From: Staphylococcus equorum
Lineage (GTDB): Bacteria; Bacillota; Bacilli; Staphylococcales; Staphylococcaceae
Direction: 5' to 3'
DNA: 64,000 nt
Assembly: GCF_029531845.1 (NCBI RefSeq)
Contig: NZ_JAMBPV010000002.1
Location: 310,001 to 374,000, forward strand
Under the pieces are notes generated by a model. The model was not told the DNA's origin. It did no database searches and saw nothing but the letters and a program-made list of their open reading frames with translations. Positions 10,663 through 20,125 of this stretch are shown one piece after another. The translations under genes were made by a program, and so were the position numbers. Each line of letters begins with the position of its first letter. Position 1 is the first letter of the stretch.

Positions 10663-12447
10663 TTAATTCATTCTATTTTTATTATGATTTACAATTTTTT
10701 CTAAATAATATTTTTGCAATTCTAAATCACCTAACCTTGAAGCCTCCCGTAGCTTATGATTAAGCGATTCTATCGTTTCTTCATTTCTATTAGATGTTAG
10801 TGTATTTACATAGTCATCAATTTCATATTCAAATGGTTCTTCATTTATCATATAGTTATCTAATGATATAAATGCTTCCTTGATTTCATTGGAATCAATG
10901 TACTGTAAAACGTCACTAATATTAAATGTATCATTCTCAGAGTAAAACTGGTGTAAAACATTAAATATACGCTTAAAATACTCATTTGTAAAGTCTTCTA
11001 CTTGAAGTAATTTGTGATAATTCAAGAAAGTGTCTTTGTCATTCATAAAATGTTTTAATAAAGCACGTTCTGCTTTTTCGTTTTTGTTTAAGTTATTAAA
11101 TTGTGGGATTGTTGGTAATTGGTACGCTTGAGGTTGATAATAATCTTGTTGGTGTCCTACTTCATTATTTAGACTATCCAGGCTAACTTTAAACAATTCC
11201 GATGCTTCTTGCAATATCTTTTTACGAAGTATAGATGACTTCATGAGTGATATATCATTTGTTATCTCTTTTAAATATCTTTCATAAGATAAATCATTAT
11301 TGTCTATTTCGTCTTGATGTATATGCACTTTATATAAAATAAATGATTTCTTTTCATGTTCTACATAATAGTTAAATGCATCAGCGCCGTGTTTTCCAAT
11401 ATATTCATCTGGATCCATATCTTTTGGAAGTTGTACCACAAATACATTAAATCCTTGCTCTAATAATGCTTGACCTGATTTCAATGTTGCTTCGCTACCT
11501 GCAAAGTCACCATCAAACATTAAAGTTACATTAGATGTAAGTTTTTTTATGAAGGCAATATGTTCTTGTGAAATTTGTGTACCCATGCTGGCAACGACTT
11601 GTTTAATTCCTGCTTGGTCAACTTTAATAACATCCATAAATCCTTCTAATAATATAATTTCATCATTTTTTCGTATCGACTTTCTAGCCTTATCAACATT
11701 GTATAACAATTTTCGTTTCTGGAAGATGGGTGTTTCAGGACTATTAAGATACTTAGGTTCTTGATTCGTATATGTTCTACCGGAATAACCTACTGTTCTA
11801 CCTTGAGCGTTCATCAGTGGAAACATAACTCGATCTCTAAAGCGATCATAATAACTAAAATTCTCTTCATTTCTAGACAATAAACCCGCTTCATAAGCTA
11901 ATTGAATGTCGTAGCCTTTCTTTTGTAAAAAGTCATGGCAAAAATGAGAGTTCTTTGGTGCATAACCAATTTTTCTTGCATCGATTAATGCATCTGTAAA
12001 TCCTCGTTCTTTTAAATAATTTAAAGCTGCTTCACCTTCAACTGTTTTCTTCAATGCATAGTGATAATATTCTTGCATAAGTTCATGCATTTCAATCATT
12101 TGCAAATCTTCAGATGCAACTTGATGTGTATCATCTTGCCCTGAAGCACTTTGGTCTGTTTCAACTTCAATATTTACACGTTCACCTAATTCTTTTACTG
12201 CTTCTGTAAAAGGTATATCTTTTATTTCTTGAGTAAACTGAAAAACATTGCCACCTTTTTTACAACCAAAGCAATGACAAATTTGTTTGTCTTCTGATAC
12301 TGTAAATGACGGTGTTTTCTCATCATGAAAAGGACACAAACCAATATAATTGCGTCCCCTTTTTTCTAATTTGACATACTCGCTTACTAAGTCGAGTATG
12401 TCAGTCTTTTCTTTTATTTCATTTATTGTTGATTGTTCAATTCGCAA
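10663..12447 (-). CDS. dnaG: DNA primase
   Basis: Makes RNA primers at the replication fork and interacts with the DnaB-type helicase through its C-terminus. The 594-aa protein has the zinc ribbon (C38, H41, C59, C62), the primase core with LLEGFMDVI and the DGD metal triad of the Toprim fold, and a variable C-terminal helicase-binding domain. I use the TTG at 12447, six bases after AGGTG, giving MRIEQST. The GTG at 12456 is in frame but forms part of that ribosome-binding site. It precedes sigA. Confidence 0.95.
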   Translation of the reverse strand: MRIEQSTINEIKEKTDILDLVSEYVKLEKRGRNYIGLCPFHDEKTPSFTVSEDKQICHCFGCKKGGNVFQFTQEIKDIPFTEAVKELGERVNIEVETDQSASGQDDTHQVASEDLQMIEMHELMQEYYHYALKKTVEGEAALNYLKERGFTDALIDARKIGYAPKNSHFCHDFLQKKGYDIQLAYEAGLLSRNEENFSYYDRFRDRVMFPLMNAQGRTVGYSGRTYTNQEPKYLNSPETPIFQKRKLLYNVDKARKSIRKNDEIILLEGFMDVIKVDQAGIKQVVASMGTQISQEHIAFIKKLTSNVTLMFDGDFAGSEATLKSGQALLEQGFNVFVVQLPKDMDPDEYIGKHGADAFNYYVEHEKKSFILYKVHIHQDEIDNNDLSYERYLKEITNDISLMKSSILRKKILQEASELFKVSLDSLNNEVGHQQDYYQPQAYQLPTIPQFNNLNKNEKAERALLKHFMNDKDTFLNYHKLLQVEDFTNEYFKRIFNVLHQFYSENDTFNISDVLQYIDSNEIKEAFISLDNYMINEEPFEYEIDDYVNTLTSNRNEETIESLNHKLREASRLGDLELQKYYLEKIVNHNKNRMN

Positions 12448-12490
12448 CTTAATCACCTATTAGACATTAATTACAACATTATAGCTTTTT

Positions 12491-13315
12491 TCATTGATTT
12501 TTGAAACTATTTTGCTCAATAATGCTAATAATATCATTGGCAGTTTCTTCTATCGCTTTATCAGAAACATCAATAATCGGACATCCTATCTTATCTACGA
12601 GTTCATGAAAGTAATTTAATTCTTCTTCGATACGTTGTTCGGTTGCATATCTTGCACTATCACCTAAACCGAGTTGTTTCAAACGTTCTTTACGAATGCG
12701 GTTTAGTTTTTCCTCACTTATTTTTAAGGCAATGCATTTTGATGGATCAACATTAAATAAGTCATCCGGTGGTGTTACTTCTGGGACGATAGGTATATTC
12801 ATCACTTTATAACTTTTATGTGCAAGATATTGTGATAGTGGGGTTTTTGAAGTTCTAGAGATGCCTAGTAATACGATATCTGCTTTTGATAAGCCTTTAG
12901 GATCTTTGCCATCATCGTATTTTACGGCAAACTCAATTGCATCAATTTTTTTGAAATAAGCCTCATCTAATTGATGTACTAAACCTGGTTCGAAATAAGG
13001 TTGTTCATCAATTTTATCTAAGAGAATATTCATCAATGGTCCCATGATATCTACAGATTTGATTTCATCCTCTTTAATTTTTGCTTCCATATATTTTCTT
13101 ATTTCAGGTTTGACTAATGTGTAAATAACAATAGCTTCTGTATCTTTAGCTACTTGGATAACTTCATCTACATTTTCTAAAGACTCAATGTATGGATATC
13201 TATTAATCTCACTATCACATTGATTTGGATTAAATTGTGAAATACATGCTCTTGCAACAAGTTCGGCTGTTTCTCCTACCGAGTCTGATGCGACTATAAT
13301 TTTTATATTTTCCAT
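12491..13315 (-). CDS. yqfL: Pyruvate phosphate dikinase regulatory protein (YqfL/DUF299)
   Basis: Bifunctional kinase/phosphorylase family that switches pyruvate phosphate dikinase (or PEP synthase) off and on by ADP-dependent threonine phosphorylation. The 274-aa protein has the family's P-loop-like [11 protein letters not shown] near 150-160 and a C-terminal alpha/beta domain. The chosen ATG at 13315 follows AGGTGG; a GTG at 13330 in the same frame lies in that site. It is directly downstream of ccpN, a CBS-domain repressor of gluconeogenic genes, which suggests joint control of carbon flux. No dikinase gene is in the window, so the target is inferred. Confidence 0.88.
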   Translation of the reverse strand: MENIKIIVASDSVGETAELVARACISQFNPNQCDSEINRYPYIESLENVDEVIQVAKDTEAIVIYTLVKPEIRKYMEAKIKEDEIKSVDIMGPLMNILLDKIDEQPYFEPGLVHQLDEAYFKKIDAIEFAVKYDDGKDPKGLSKADIVLLGISRTSKTPLSQYLAHKSYKVMNIPIVPEVTPPDDLFNVDPSKCIALKISEEKLNRIRKERLKQLGLGDSARYATEQRIEEELNYFHELVDKIGCPIIDVSDKAIEETANDIISIIEQNSFKNQ

Positions 13316-13330
13316 AAAGTTAAATACCAC

Positions 13331-13954
13331 CTATTCGTTTAATAATGATACAAAGATTTTTGTAATTGTAGTTTTTGATATACGTCCTTTAACTTCATAC
13401 TTGCCATTTTCTTTTTTTGTTACAATGGGTAGCGAATCAATTTCTTTTTCAATCATTAAATTAGCTGCAAAAACGACTCTTTCATCTTCAAGAATAAAAC
13501 TTAAATTCGGCATGCGTGTCATAATAATATTTACAGGCATAGTGTGTATATCTTCACCAATCATAGATGCTCGTAGTAAATCCTTACGTGAACAAACACC
13601 AATAAAATCTCCATTACTATTGATTACGAATAATGTACTGACATCTTCTAAAAATATTGTACATATTGCATCATAAACTGACATTTCATTTTTGACCACA
13701 ACAGGATGTGATGCATAATCTTTCACTATATATTGTTTTAATTGATCAGCTAATAATTTATTCTTCGGCTTACCAGAATAATAATAACCTACACGTGGTC
13801 TAGCTTCTAAAATACCGGACATTGTTAAAATGGCTAAGTCAGGTCTTAATGTTGCACGTGTCAAACTAAGTCTTTCTGCTATATGCTCGCCAGTTATAGG
13901 ACCGTTGTTTTTGACAATTTCAACTATTTGCTGTTGTCTTTTACTTAGTTCTAT
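13331..13954 (-). CDS. ccpN: CcpN-like transcriptional repressor (HTH + two CBS domains), apparent AUA start
   Basis: Repressor family that in Bacillus subtilis controls gluconeogenic gapB and pckA, sensing nucleotides through CBS domains. The reading frame encodes an N-terminal winged helix (IELSKRQQQIVEIV, then GPITGEHIAERLSLTRATL), and two CBS domains from about residue 75 to the end; about 207 aa against 212 in B. subtilis. No ATG, GTG or TTG exists between an in-frame TGA and a TTG 30 codons later, and starting at that TTG would delete most of the helix-turn-helix. The ATA at 13952-13954 lies seven bases after the strong site AAGGGGTG. An AUA start or a one-base shift just upstream are the two readings. 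Confidence 0.8.
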   Translation of the reverse strand: MELSKRQQQIVEIVKNNGPITGEHIAERLSLTRATLRPDLAILTMSGILEARPRVGYYYSGKPKNKLLADQLKQYIVKDYASHPVVVKNEMSVYDAICTIFLEDVSTLFVINSNGDFIGVCSRKDLLRASMIGEDIHTMPVNIIMTRMPNLSFILEDERVVFAANLMIEKEIDSLPIVTKKENGKYEVKGRISKTTITKIFVSLLNE

Positions 13955-14027
13955 TGGACTTCACCCCTTCACTCATTCTTCTTAATTATACATGGAATTT
14001 TTAATTGCTACAAATACATATAATTAC

Positions 14028-14056
14028 TTGCTAATAAACGCACAATACATTAATAT
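14028..14056 (+). promoter_or_regulatory. Candidate promoter of the glyS leader
   Basis: TTGCTA (14028-14033), 17 bases, TAATAT (14051-14056). Transcription would begin just before stem I of the T-box. Other AT-rich combinations are possible nearby. Confidence 0.4.
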
Positions 14057-14059
14057 TGA

Positions 14060-14278
14060 AATTAAAGCGAGTTAGGGATAGTGAAAGCCTAACAAGAACT
14101 ATTGGCCACAATTAAATGATAGACAAAAGCGAGTGTACACACTAAGTTGGGTGGAACCGCGGGTTATCAAGAATAATTTAAATAAACACGTATATTTTAT
14201 ATGTGATTAAAAATGATTAACTCGTCCCAAGACAATGATTAAGTTTTTTTGGCTTTTTCTTTGTCTTGGGGCGTTTTT
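14060..14278 (+). promoter_or_regulatory. Glycine T-box riboswitch of glyS
   Basis: A T-box leader senses uncharged tRNA and lets transcription continue into the synthetase gene. Visible parts: stem I with AGGGATAGTGAAAGCC, a probable GGC specifier codon in GAACTATTGGCCACA (about 14096-14110), the T-box core GGGTGGAACCGCGGG (14147-14162), and the terminator CGTCCCAAGACAA/TTGTCTTGGGGCG (14223-14273) with five T. An extra stem CACGTAT/ATATGTG (14187-14205) sits between antiterminator and terminator. This matches the staphylococcus-specific insert described for the S. aureus glyS T-box. Confidence 0.92.
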
Positions 14279-14299
14279 ATGTTAAAAAGGAGAGTTTTT

Positions 14300-15691
14300 A
14301 TGACAAAAGATATGGAAACAATTGTCTCATTAGCAAAACATAGAGGTTTCGTATTCCCTGGTAGTGATATTTATGGTGGTTTATCAAACACATGGGATTA
14401 CGGTCCACTTGGTGTAGAATTAAAAAATAATATTAAAAAAGCTTGGTGGCAAAAATTCATCACTCAATCACCATATAACGTTGGTATTGATGCAGCTATT
14501 TTAATGAATCCAAAAACTTGGGAAGCTTCAGGTCACTTAGGTAACTTCAACGACCCTATGATTGATAACAAAGACAGCAAGATTCGTTATCGTGCTGACA
14601 AAATTATTGAAGACCACATGGCAAATGTTAAAGGTGATGAAAACTTTGTAGCAGATGGCTTAAGTTTTGACGAAATGAAACGTATTATCGATGAAGAAGG
14701 TATTGTTTGTTCTGTAAGTGGTACAGCAAACTGGACTGATATTCGTCAATTCAACTTAATGTTCAAAACGTTCCAAGGTGTAACTGAAAGTTCAACAAAT
14801 GAAATTTTCTTACGTCCTGAAACTGCACAAGGTATTTTCGTTAACTATAAAAACGTTCAACGAACAATGCGTAAGAAATTACCATTTGGTATTGGCCAAG
14901 TTGGTAAATCATTCCGTAACGAAATCACACCTGGTAACTTCATTTTCAGAACACGTGAATTCGAACAAATGGAATTAGAATTCTTCTGTAAACCTGGTGA
15001 AGAAATAGAATGGTATAACTATTGGAAAACATTTGCAAGTCAATGGTTAAAAGATTTAAATTTAAGCGAAGAAGCTACACGTTTACGTGACCATGATGCA
15101 GATGAATTATCTCACTACTCTAATGCTACAACAGATATTGAATACCGTTTCCCATTTGGTTGGGGTGAATTATGGGGAATCGCAAGCCGTACAGACTTCG
15201 ACTTGAAACAACACAGTGAACATTCAGGTGAAGATTTCCAATATCATGATCAAGAATCAGGCGAAAAATATATTCCGTATTGTATCGAACCTTCATTAGG
15301 TGCTGATCGTGTTACATTAGCTTTCTTATGTGATGCATATAGTGAGGAAGGCGTTGAAGGAAGTAAAGATTCTAGAACTGTATTACACTTCCACCCTGCT
15401 CTAGCACCATATAAAGCGGCTATTTTACCATTAAGTAAAAAATTATCTAGTGAAGCTATCAAAATATTTGAAGAGCTAAGTGCTAACTTTGCAATAGATT
15501 TCGATGAATCACAATCTATTGGAAAACGTTACCGTCGTCAAGATGAAATCGGCACACCTTACTGTATTACATTTGACTTTGATTCATTAGAAGATCAACA
15601 AGTTACAGTACGTGACCGTGATTCAATGGAACAAGTACGTATGCCAATTTCAGAATTAGAAGGCTTCTTAACTGAAAAAGTAAAATTCTAA
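14300..15691 (+). CDS. glyS: Glycyl-tRNA synthetase (single-chain, class II)
   Basis: Charges tRNA-Gly with glycine. In staphylococci glycyl-tRNA also feeds the pentaglycine bridge of the cell wall. The 463-aa protein is the homodimeric bacterial/eukaryotic-type GlyRS, with class II motifs around [21 protein letters not shown] (motif 2) and EPSLGADR (motif 3), and an anticodon-binding domain in the last 100 residues. Start: ATG at 14300, six bases after AAAAGGAGAG; an upstream TTG in frame lies inside the T-box terminator and is rejected. It is one of only two + strand genes and stands alone between its T-box and a two-way terminator. Confidence 0.96.
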   Translation: MTKDMETIVSLAKHRGFVFPGSDIYGGLSNTWDYGPLGVELKNNIKKAWWQKFITQSPYNVGIDAAILMNPKTWEASGHLGNFNDPMIDNKDSKIRYRADKIIEDHMANVKGDENFVADGLSFDEMKRIIDEEGIVCSVSGTANWTDIRQFNLMFKTFQGVTESSTNEIFLRPETAQGIFVNYKNVQRTMRKKLPFGIGQVGKSFRNEITPGNFIFRTREFEQMELEFFCKPGEEIEWYNYWKTFASQWLKDLNLSEEATRLRDHDADELSHYSNATTDIEYRFPFGWGELWGIASRTDFDLKQHSEHSGEDFQYHDQESGEKYIPYCIEPSLGADRVTLAFLCDAYSEEGVEGSKDSRTVLHFHPALAPYKAAILPLSKKLSSEAIKIFEELSANFAIDFDESQSIGKRYRRQDEIGTPYCITFDFDSLEDQQVTVRDRDSMEQVRMPISELEGFLTEKVKF

Positions 15692-15736
15692 ATTTCTAAT
15701 TAAGTGTATATCTGCGATATAGCAGATAACTAATAT

Positions 15737-15784
15737 AAAAAGAGTACAACTTGAATTTAAAATCCAAGTTGTACTCTTTTTTTT
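15737..15784. terminator. Bidirectional terminator between glyS and recO
   Basis: Perfect 16-bp stem AAAAGAGTACAACTTG/CAAGTTGTACTCTTTT with an 11-base loop. T run on the + side and A run on the left serve the convergent glyS and recO transcripts. Confidence 0.93.
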
Positions 15785-15814
15785 GATATATACATTCTTC
15801 TGATATATAAATAA

Positions 15815-16573
15815 TTATAAATTACTATCCAGCCTATGTAGTTGGTTGATTAGTTTTTGACTTTTAAAAAACATACCTGCATATTCGCTATATAGCATAA
15901 TCATTAATTCCGACATTTCATCAACCACATCATCATGAATACTCAATGAACTCATTTGGCTTATAGGTAATTTTTGCAGTATATCCAATAAATAAAGTGT
16001 TTTATTCATTAAAATTAAAGCATGTGGATCTTGATGTCTCACATTCTCAGAAATAGCACCATCAAATTTAAAACTATAACCTATCAAACGAGATTGATCA
16101 TAATTATCTGTGACCACACATTTATCGAAAATTGCATTAAAACCAAATTTTGTCATACATTTTAGTAAAACAACGACTGACATGAGTTGTGCAGATACAC
16201 CTTCTTTAATTTTCGATAATACAAAATGTAACAAATCATAGCTATATTGAGAAATTTCATCACTTTCAATTGAGCGGTCGATTGTTTCAGCACTTAAACT
16301 CGCAAAGCTACTTTCATAAATATCTAAACGAAGGTTGTAATTTTGGTCTATTACATCAACAGAACTCAGTGTTCCCATACCTTTCCATTTAGAATAAATA
16401 AATAAGCCATACACAAATAATTGTGTATTAGCTTGTAAACCACTTTTGCTTTTTTTAGCTCTTCGTACCATTAGTGGTACTTTTGCACCATGCTCATTTA
16501 AAATTGTGATAATTTTATCGGATTCGCCATAATCAACCGTTTTAATAATGATACCTTTTTGCTTGATTAACAC
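15815..16573 (-). CDS. recO: DNA repair protein RecO
   Basis: Recombination mediator that loads RecA on SSB-coated single-stranded DNA with RecF/RecR. The 252-aa protein has the N-terminal OB fold ([15 protein letters not shown]...) and an all-helical C-terminal part. The zinc-finger cysteines of some RecO proteins are not evident; CMTKFGFN with C148-C156-like spacing is all that remains. GTG start at 16573 after GGTGAG, 21 bases downstream of era. Last gene of the phoH-ybeY-dgkA-cdd-era-recO run. Confidence 0.9.
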   Translation of the reverse strand: MLIKQKGIIIKTVDYGESDKIITILNEHGAKVPLMVRRAKKSKSGLQANTQLFVYGLFIYSKWKGMGTLSSVDVIDQNYNLRLDIYESSFASLSAETIDRSIESDEISQYSYDLLHFVLSKIKEGVSAQLMSVVVLLKCMTKFGFNAIFDKCVVTDNYDQSRLIGYSFKFDGAISENVRHQDPHALILMNKTLYLLDILQKLPISQMSSLSIHDDVVDEMSELMIMLYSEYAGMFFKSQKLINQLHRLDSNL

Positions 16574-16594
16574 ATTAGCTCACCGACTCTCAAA

Positions 16595-17494
16595 TTAATC
16601 TCGATCTTCTAAATAGCCCATTTGACGGATGAAGTTAACTTTATTTCGCCAATCTTTTTGGACTTTTACCCAAAGCTCTAGATAAACTTTAGATCCTAAT
16701 AACATTTCGATATCTTGGCGTGCCCGTTTACCAACTTCTTTAAGTTTTTTTCCGCCTTTTCCAATAACAATACCTTTTTGTGAATCTCGTTCAACAAATA
16801 TTGTTGCTTCAATCCGAACTCTATCTTCATCTTCTTTAACCATGCGATCTACGTTTACGCCAATAGCATGAGGGATTTCTTCACTCGTTAAATGTAAAAT
16901 CTTTTCACGAATTAACTCTCCAACAACAAATTGTTCTGGATGGTCAGAGATTTGATCGTCTGGATAATACTTAGGTCCTTCTGGTAGATAAGATTTTATT
17001 ACATTTATAAAATGATCTACATTTAAACCTTCTAGTGCTGAAATCGGTACAATTTCAGTGAAATCCATATATTTTTTGTATTTTTCAATTCTTGGCATAA
17101 GTTCGTCTGGATGTACTAAATCTATTTTATTTAATACTAAAAAGACAGGTGTTTTAATCGTTTTAAGCATATCCATTATATACTCATCACCACGACCTAT
17201 ATCTTCATTTACATTTACCATGAACATAATAGCATCTATTTCAGATAACGTGTTAGTAGCGACACGCATCATGTAGTCGCCTAATTTATGTTTCGGTTTA
17301 TGAATACCAGGTGTATCTAAGAAAATGATTTGAGCATCTTCTTGTGTCATAACGCCTTGAATTTTGTTTCTTGTAGTTTGTGCTTTATCAGACATAATAG
17401 CTATCTTATGTCCGATTACGCGGTTAACAAACGTAGATTTCCCAACATTGGGTCTACCTATAATTGATATAAATCCTGATTTATGTCCTGTCAT
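16595..17494 (-). CDS. era: Ribosome-assembly GTPase Era
   Basis: Essential GTPase that binds the 3' end of 16S rRNA and helps mature the 30S subunit. The 299-aa protein has G1 GRPNVGKST (13-21), G3 DTPG (60-63), G4 NKID (about 126-129), and a C-terminal KH domain with [15 protein letters not shown]. The ATG overlaps the cdd stop as TAATG. YbeY, with which Era is functionally linked, is encoded four genes upstream in the same cluster. Confidence 0.96.
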   Translation of the reverse strand: MTGHKSGFISIIGRPNVGKSTFVNRVIGHKIAIMSDKAQTTRNKIQGVMTQEDAQIIFLDTPGIHKPKHKLGDYMMRVATNTLSEIDAIMFMVNVNEDIGRGDEYIMDMLKTIKTPVFLVLNKIDLVHPDELMPRIEKYKKYMDFTEIVPISALEGLNVDHFINVIKSYLPEGPKYYPDDQISDHPEQFVVGELIREKILHLTSEEIPHAIGVNVDRMVKEDEDRVRIEATIFVERDSQKGIVIGKGGKKLKEVGKRARQDIEMLLGSKVYLELWVKVQKDWRNKVNFIRQMGYLEDRD

Positions 17495-17898
17495 TAATTT
17501 AAATCCTTTCCAGAAAATCCTAATGGTAATAAGTCATTTACGGTTGATTCTATCATGTCGCCTTTATGATTCGTCATATAAACTGGCATGTCGTCATCGC
17601 ACAGTTCTTTTAACACCTGACGACATTCGCCGCATGGTGAAGATGGCGCATCTGCATCAACAGTAACTGTAATTGATTCAAAATCACCAGGTTTATAACC
17701 ATCTGATATTGCCGCCACCAAGCTTGATCGCTCTGCACAAATTGCCATTGAATACGCGGCGTTTTCAACATTTGCTCCATGATAGACTTTACCGTCTTTC
17801 GTTCTTAAATATGCACCAACTTTAAAATGACTGTATGGTGAATATGACTTGGCTTGAGCATTTCTTACTTCTGTAAAATAGTGTGATTGATAAGCCAT
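17494..17898 (-). CDS. cdd: Cytidine deaminase
   Basis: Zinc hydrolase that deaminates cytidine and deoxycytidine to uridine for pyrimidine salvage. The 134-aa protein has the zinc motif CAE (C54, E56) and PCGEC (C89, C92), the small tetrameric type. Start: ATG at 17898, ten bases after GGAG, giving MAYQSHYF; a GTG three codons earlier is too close to the Shine-Dalgarno. Overlaps era by one base. Confidence 0.93.
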   Translation of the reverse strand: MAYQSHYFTEVRNAQAKSYSPYSHFKVGAYLRTKDGKVYHGANVENAAYSMAICAERSSLVAAISDGYKPGDFESITVTVDADAPSSPCGECRQVLKELCDDDMPVYMTNHKGDMIESTVNDLLPLGFSGKDLN

Positions 17899-18016
17899 AG
17901 TTAACACTCTCCTATTCCAGATTAAGCGTTAATTAAAAACTCACTTAATTATCTGTTTAATGTTTTATTACTTTGTTCTTTAAGTATAAACAAATTCTAT
18001 AAAATTGCACTATAAT

Positions 18017-18352
18017 TTAGAACACATATGGTAAAAAAACAAAGAGTCCAATAGCAAGTGCACTAATAGAAGCTAGCACAACACTAAAAGCAGCGATATC
18101 TTTAGCCTTTTTTGCTAATATATGATAATCACCTGTAACTAAATCAACCACATATTCAACGGCTGTATTGATAGCTTCGAAAGCAAGTACAATTCCTATC
18201 GCTACAATAATAAAAAGCCACTCTATTTGACTAATACCAAAAACCACACCACAAATGATGGTGACAATCCCTAATAAAAGATGCATTAAAAATTTGCTGT
18301 CTTTATTTAATAGTACTAACATACCTTGAAAAGCGTATTTAAAACGTTTCAT
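18017..18352 (-). CDS. dgkA: Undecaprenol kinase (diacylglycerol kinase family)
   Basis: Small membrane enzyme of the DgkA family; the Gram-positive member phosphorylates undecaprenol and so supplies the wall-precursor lipid carrier. The 111-aa protein has three membrane helices and the family signature around EAINTAVEYVVDLVTGDYHILAKKAKD (acidic catalytic and metal-binding residues, about 60-85). It starts eight bases after ybeY; a 118-base gap separates it from cdd. Confidence 0.9.
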   Translation of the reverse strand: MKRFKYAFQGMLVLLNKDSKFLMHLLLGIVTIICGVVFGISQIEWLFIIVAIGIVLAFEAINTAVEYVVDLVTGDYHILAKKAKDIAAFSVVLASISALAIGLFVFLPYVF

Positions 18353-18360
18353 GTCTACCT

Positions 18361-18822
18361 CTAATCTCTTGTTAAACCATAAGCATTTAGAATTTGATCT
18401 TGTCGGCCAAACATTTCTTTTTCGTCTTGTTCATCTATATGATCATAACCTAATAGATGTAAGAAACCATGGAGCGCAAGGAAGCCTAATTCTCTTTCGA
18501 AAGAATGACCATAAGAATCAGCTTGTTCCTGAGCTACGTCAGTACAAATAATAATGTCGCCTAATACTCTTGGCATATCAAGTCCAATAATTTCTGGTTC
18601 ATCTTCTTCCAAAGCAAACGATATAACATCTGTTACTTTATCTTTATCACGATACATTTTATTAATTTCTTGAATTTCAGTTTTATCTACAAAAGTTACA
18701 GATAACTCTGCATCATTATCAATTTGTTCTTGTTCTTTTGCAAAAGTGAGGAGTTTCTCAATCTGAGTTAACCATTCACTTGTAACTATTTCAGTGTGAT
18801 CACTAAAGTCTATTGTAAACAT
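18361..18822 (-). CDS. ybeY: Endoribonuclease YbeY (rRNA maturation)
   Basis: Single-strand metallo-endoribonuclease involved in 16S rRNA 3'-end processing and ribosome quality control. The 153-aa protein has the zinc-site motif [11 protein letters not shown] with H118, H122 and H128, and the conserved DVISFAL segment near 65-71. It follows phoH with no gap (stop and start adjacent). Confidence 0.94.
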   Translation of the reverse strand: MFTIDFSDHTEIVTSEWLTQIEKLLTFAKEQEQIDNDAELSVTFVDKTEIQEINKMYRDKDKVTDVISFALEEDEPEIIGLDMPRVLGDIIICTDVAQEQADSYGHSFERELGFLALHGFLHLLGYDHIDEQDEKEMFGRQDQILNAYGLTRD

Positions 18823-19770
18823 TTACTCTTCTCCTTCATAACGGTCAATAATTTTACTGACTAATGGGTGACGCACAACATCACTTTGATCTAGGTAATG
18901 CACACTTAACCCTTTAACTTCTTTTAATTTTTTAACAGCTTCTTTAAGGCCACTTTTAACACCTTTAGGTAAGTCTACTTGCGTTTGATCCCCAGTAACT
19001 ACCATTTTCGAATCAAAACCTAGTCGAGTTAAGAACATTTTCATTTGTGCCTGCGTTGTATTTTGTGCCTCGTCTAAAATAACAAAGGCATCATCTAATG
19101 TTCTACCACGCATATAGGCTAGTGGCGCAATTTCTATGATGCCTCTTTCTATAAAGCGAGCTGTTTGTTCTCTTCCTAGAACGGTGTTTAAACCGTCATA
19201 CAGAGGTCGTAAGTATGGATCTACCTTTTCCTTTAGATCTCCTGGTAAGAAGCCCAGTGACTCTCCTGCTTCCACTGCTGGTCTTGTTAACACTATACGT
19301 TTAACATTTCCTTTTCGTAACTGTTTCGCAGCATAAACTACAGCTAAGAAAGTTTTACCAGTACCAGCTGGTCCTACGCCAAATACTAAATCATTATGGT
19401 ACATAGCATTTACATACATACGTTGACCCATTGTTTTTGCACGGATGGTCTTTCCGAAGGCATCTTTAGTTATTTCTTCTTCATATAAATCTAATAAGTA
19501 TTGAATCGTACCATTATTTGCCATTTTCACTGCTGCTTCAACATCTTTTGAAGAGATTGAAATACCTTGTTGAATAACTTTCAAAAGGTTAATGAGTACT
19601 GATTCTGCTTTTTTAACATGCTCTACTTGCTCTCCTTTTACGGAAATTTCTTGACCTCGAGCATGTACAATGACATCAAGCCCTTCCTCAATTAATTTAA
19701 GGTGTTCATCATTATTACCAATGAGCGCTTGAGCTTCATTGATGTCATCTATTTGAATAATTCCAGGCAT
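18823..19770 (-). CDS. phoH: PhoH-like ATPase
   Basis: P-loop ATPase of the PhoH/PhoL family, which neighbours ybeY in many bacteria and is thought to act in RNA or ribosome metabolism. The 315-aa protein has an N-terminal KH-like region (about 1-100), Walker A GPAGTGKT at 133-140, Walker B with VILDEAQN near 230 and a sensor TGDQTQVDLP. First gene of the operon, with AAAGGAG before the ATG. Confidence 0.92.
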   Translation of the reverse strand: MPGIIQIDDINEAQALIGNNDEHLKLIEEGLDVIVHARGQEISVKGEQVEHVKKAESVLINLLKVIQQGISISSKDVEAAVKMANNGTIQYLLDLYEEEITKDAFGKTIRAKTMGQRMYVNAMYHNDLVFGVGPAGTGKTFLAVVYAAKQLRKGNVKRIVLTRPAVEAGESLGFLPGDLKEKVDPYLRPLYDGLNTVLGREQTARFIERGIIEIAPLAYMRGRTLDDAFVILDEAQNTTQAQMKMFLTRLGFDSKMVVTGDQTQVDLPKGVKSGLKEAVKKLKEVKGLSVHYLDQSDVVRHPLVSKIIDRYEGEE

Positions 19771-19906
19771 ATAGGTGCTCCTTTACAAATATATTCGTTT
19801 CATCTTATTTTATCCTATTAGATTTTAACTTACAAAAAATTATTATCATTCATTAAATTATTTTAAACATTTAACAATTCAATCATACTATGATGATTAC
19901 ACCTTC

Positions 19907-19912
19907 ATTATA
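19907..19912 (-). promoter_or_regulatory. Extended -10 promoter of the phoH operon
   Basis: Minus-strand TGATATAAT is a perfect -10 with the TGn extension; no convincing -35 at 17 bases. It is followed within about 10 bases by the palindrome AATCAT-6-ATGATT (near 19885-19902). Apart from this and the floA-operon terminator, the 19771-20125 gap holds only AT-rich DNA. Confidence 0.5.
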
Positions 19913-20049
19913 TCACGAATTAACTATATATTATTTCAAAGTGTATTAAATAGAGGCTGATTTATCAAATTTTACATGATGTTTACATTCTTATTAGTCG
20001 CGAGCTATTAGTTTAATTTATTATGATTAGTTTTTTAATTAAAATTACT

Positions 20050-20105
20050 GAAAAAACACAAAAACGCCTTACAGAGAGACGATATATCGACTCCGTAAGG
20101 CGTTT
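20050..20105 (-). terminator. Terminator of the nfeD-floA operon
   Basis: Outer stem AAACGCCTTAC/GTAAGGCGTTT encloses a second near-palindrome CGATATATCG. It is followed on the minus strand by TTTGTGTTTTTT, 20 bases after the last gene. Confidence 0.85.
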
Positions 20106-20125
20106 AATTTATAAACTATACTGTG

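Noticed and set aside
13331..13864. Taking ccpN from the internal TTG as a 177-aa gene, or calling it a pseudogene
   Set aside because: The TTG start would lose the DNA-binding helix, and the upstream frame is clearly coding with a strong ribosome site before ATA. A pseudogene call is not justified on one ambiguous base.
14249..14299. N-terminal extension of glyS from a TTG
   Set aside because: It lies inside the T-box terminator; the ATG at 14300 has a strong ribosome site and gives the usual length.
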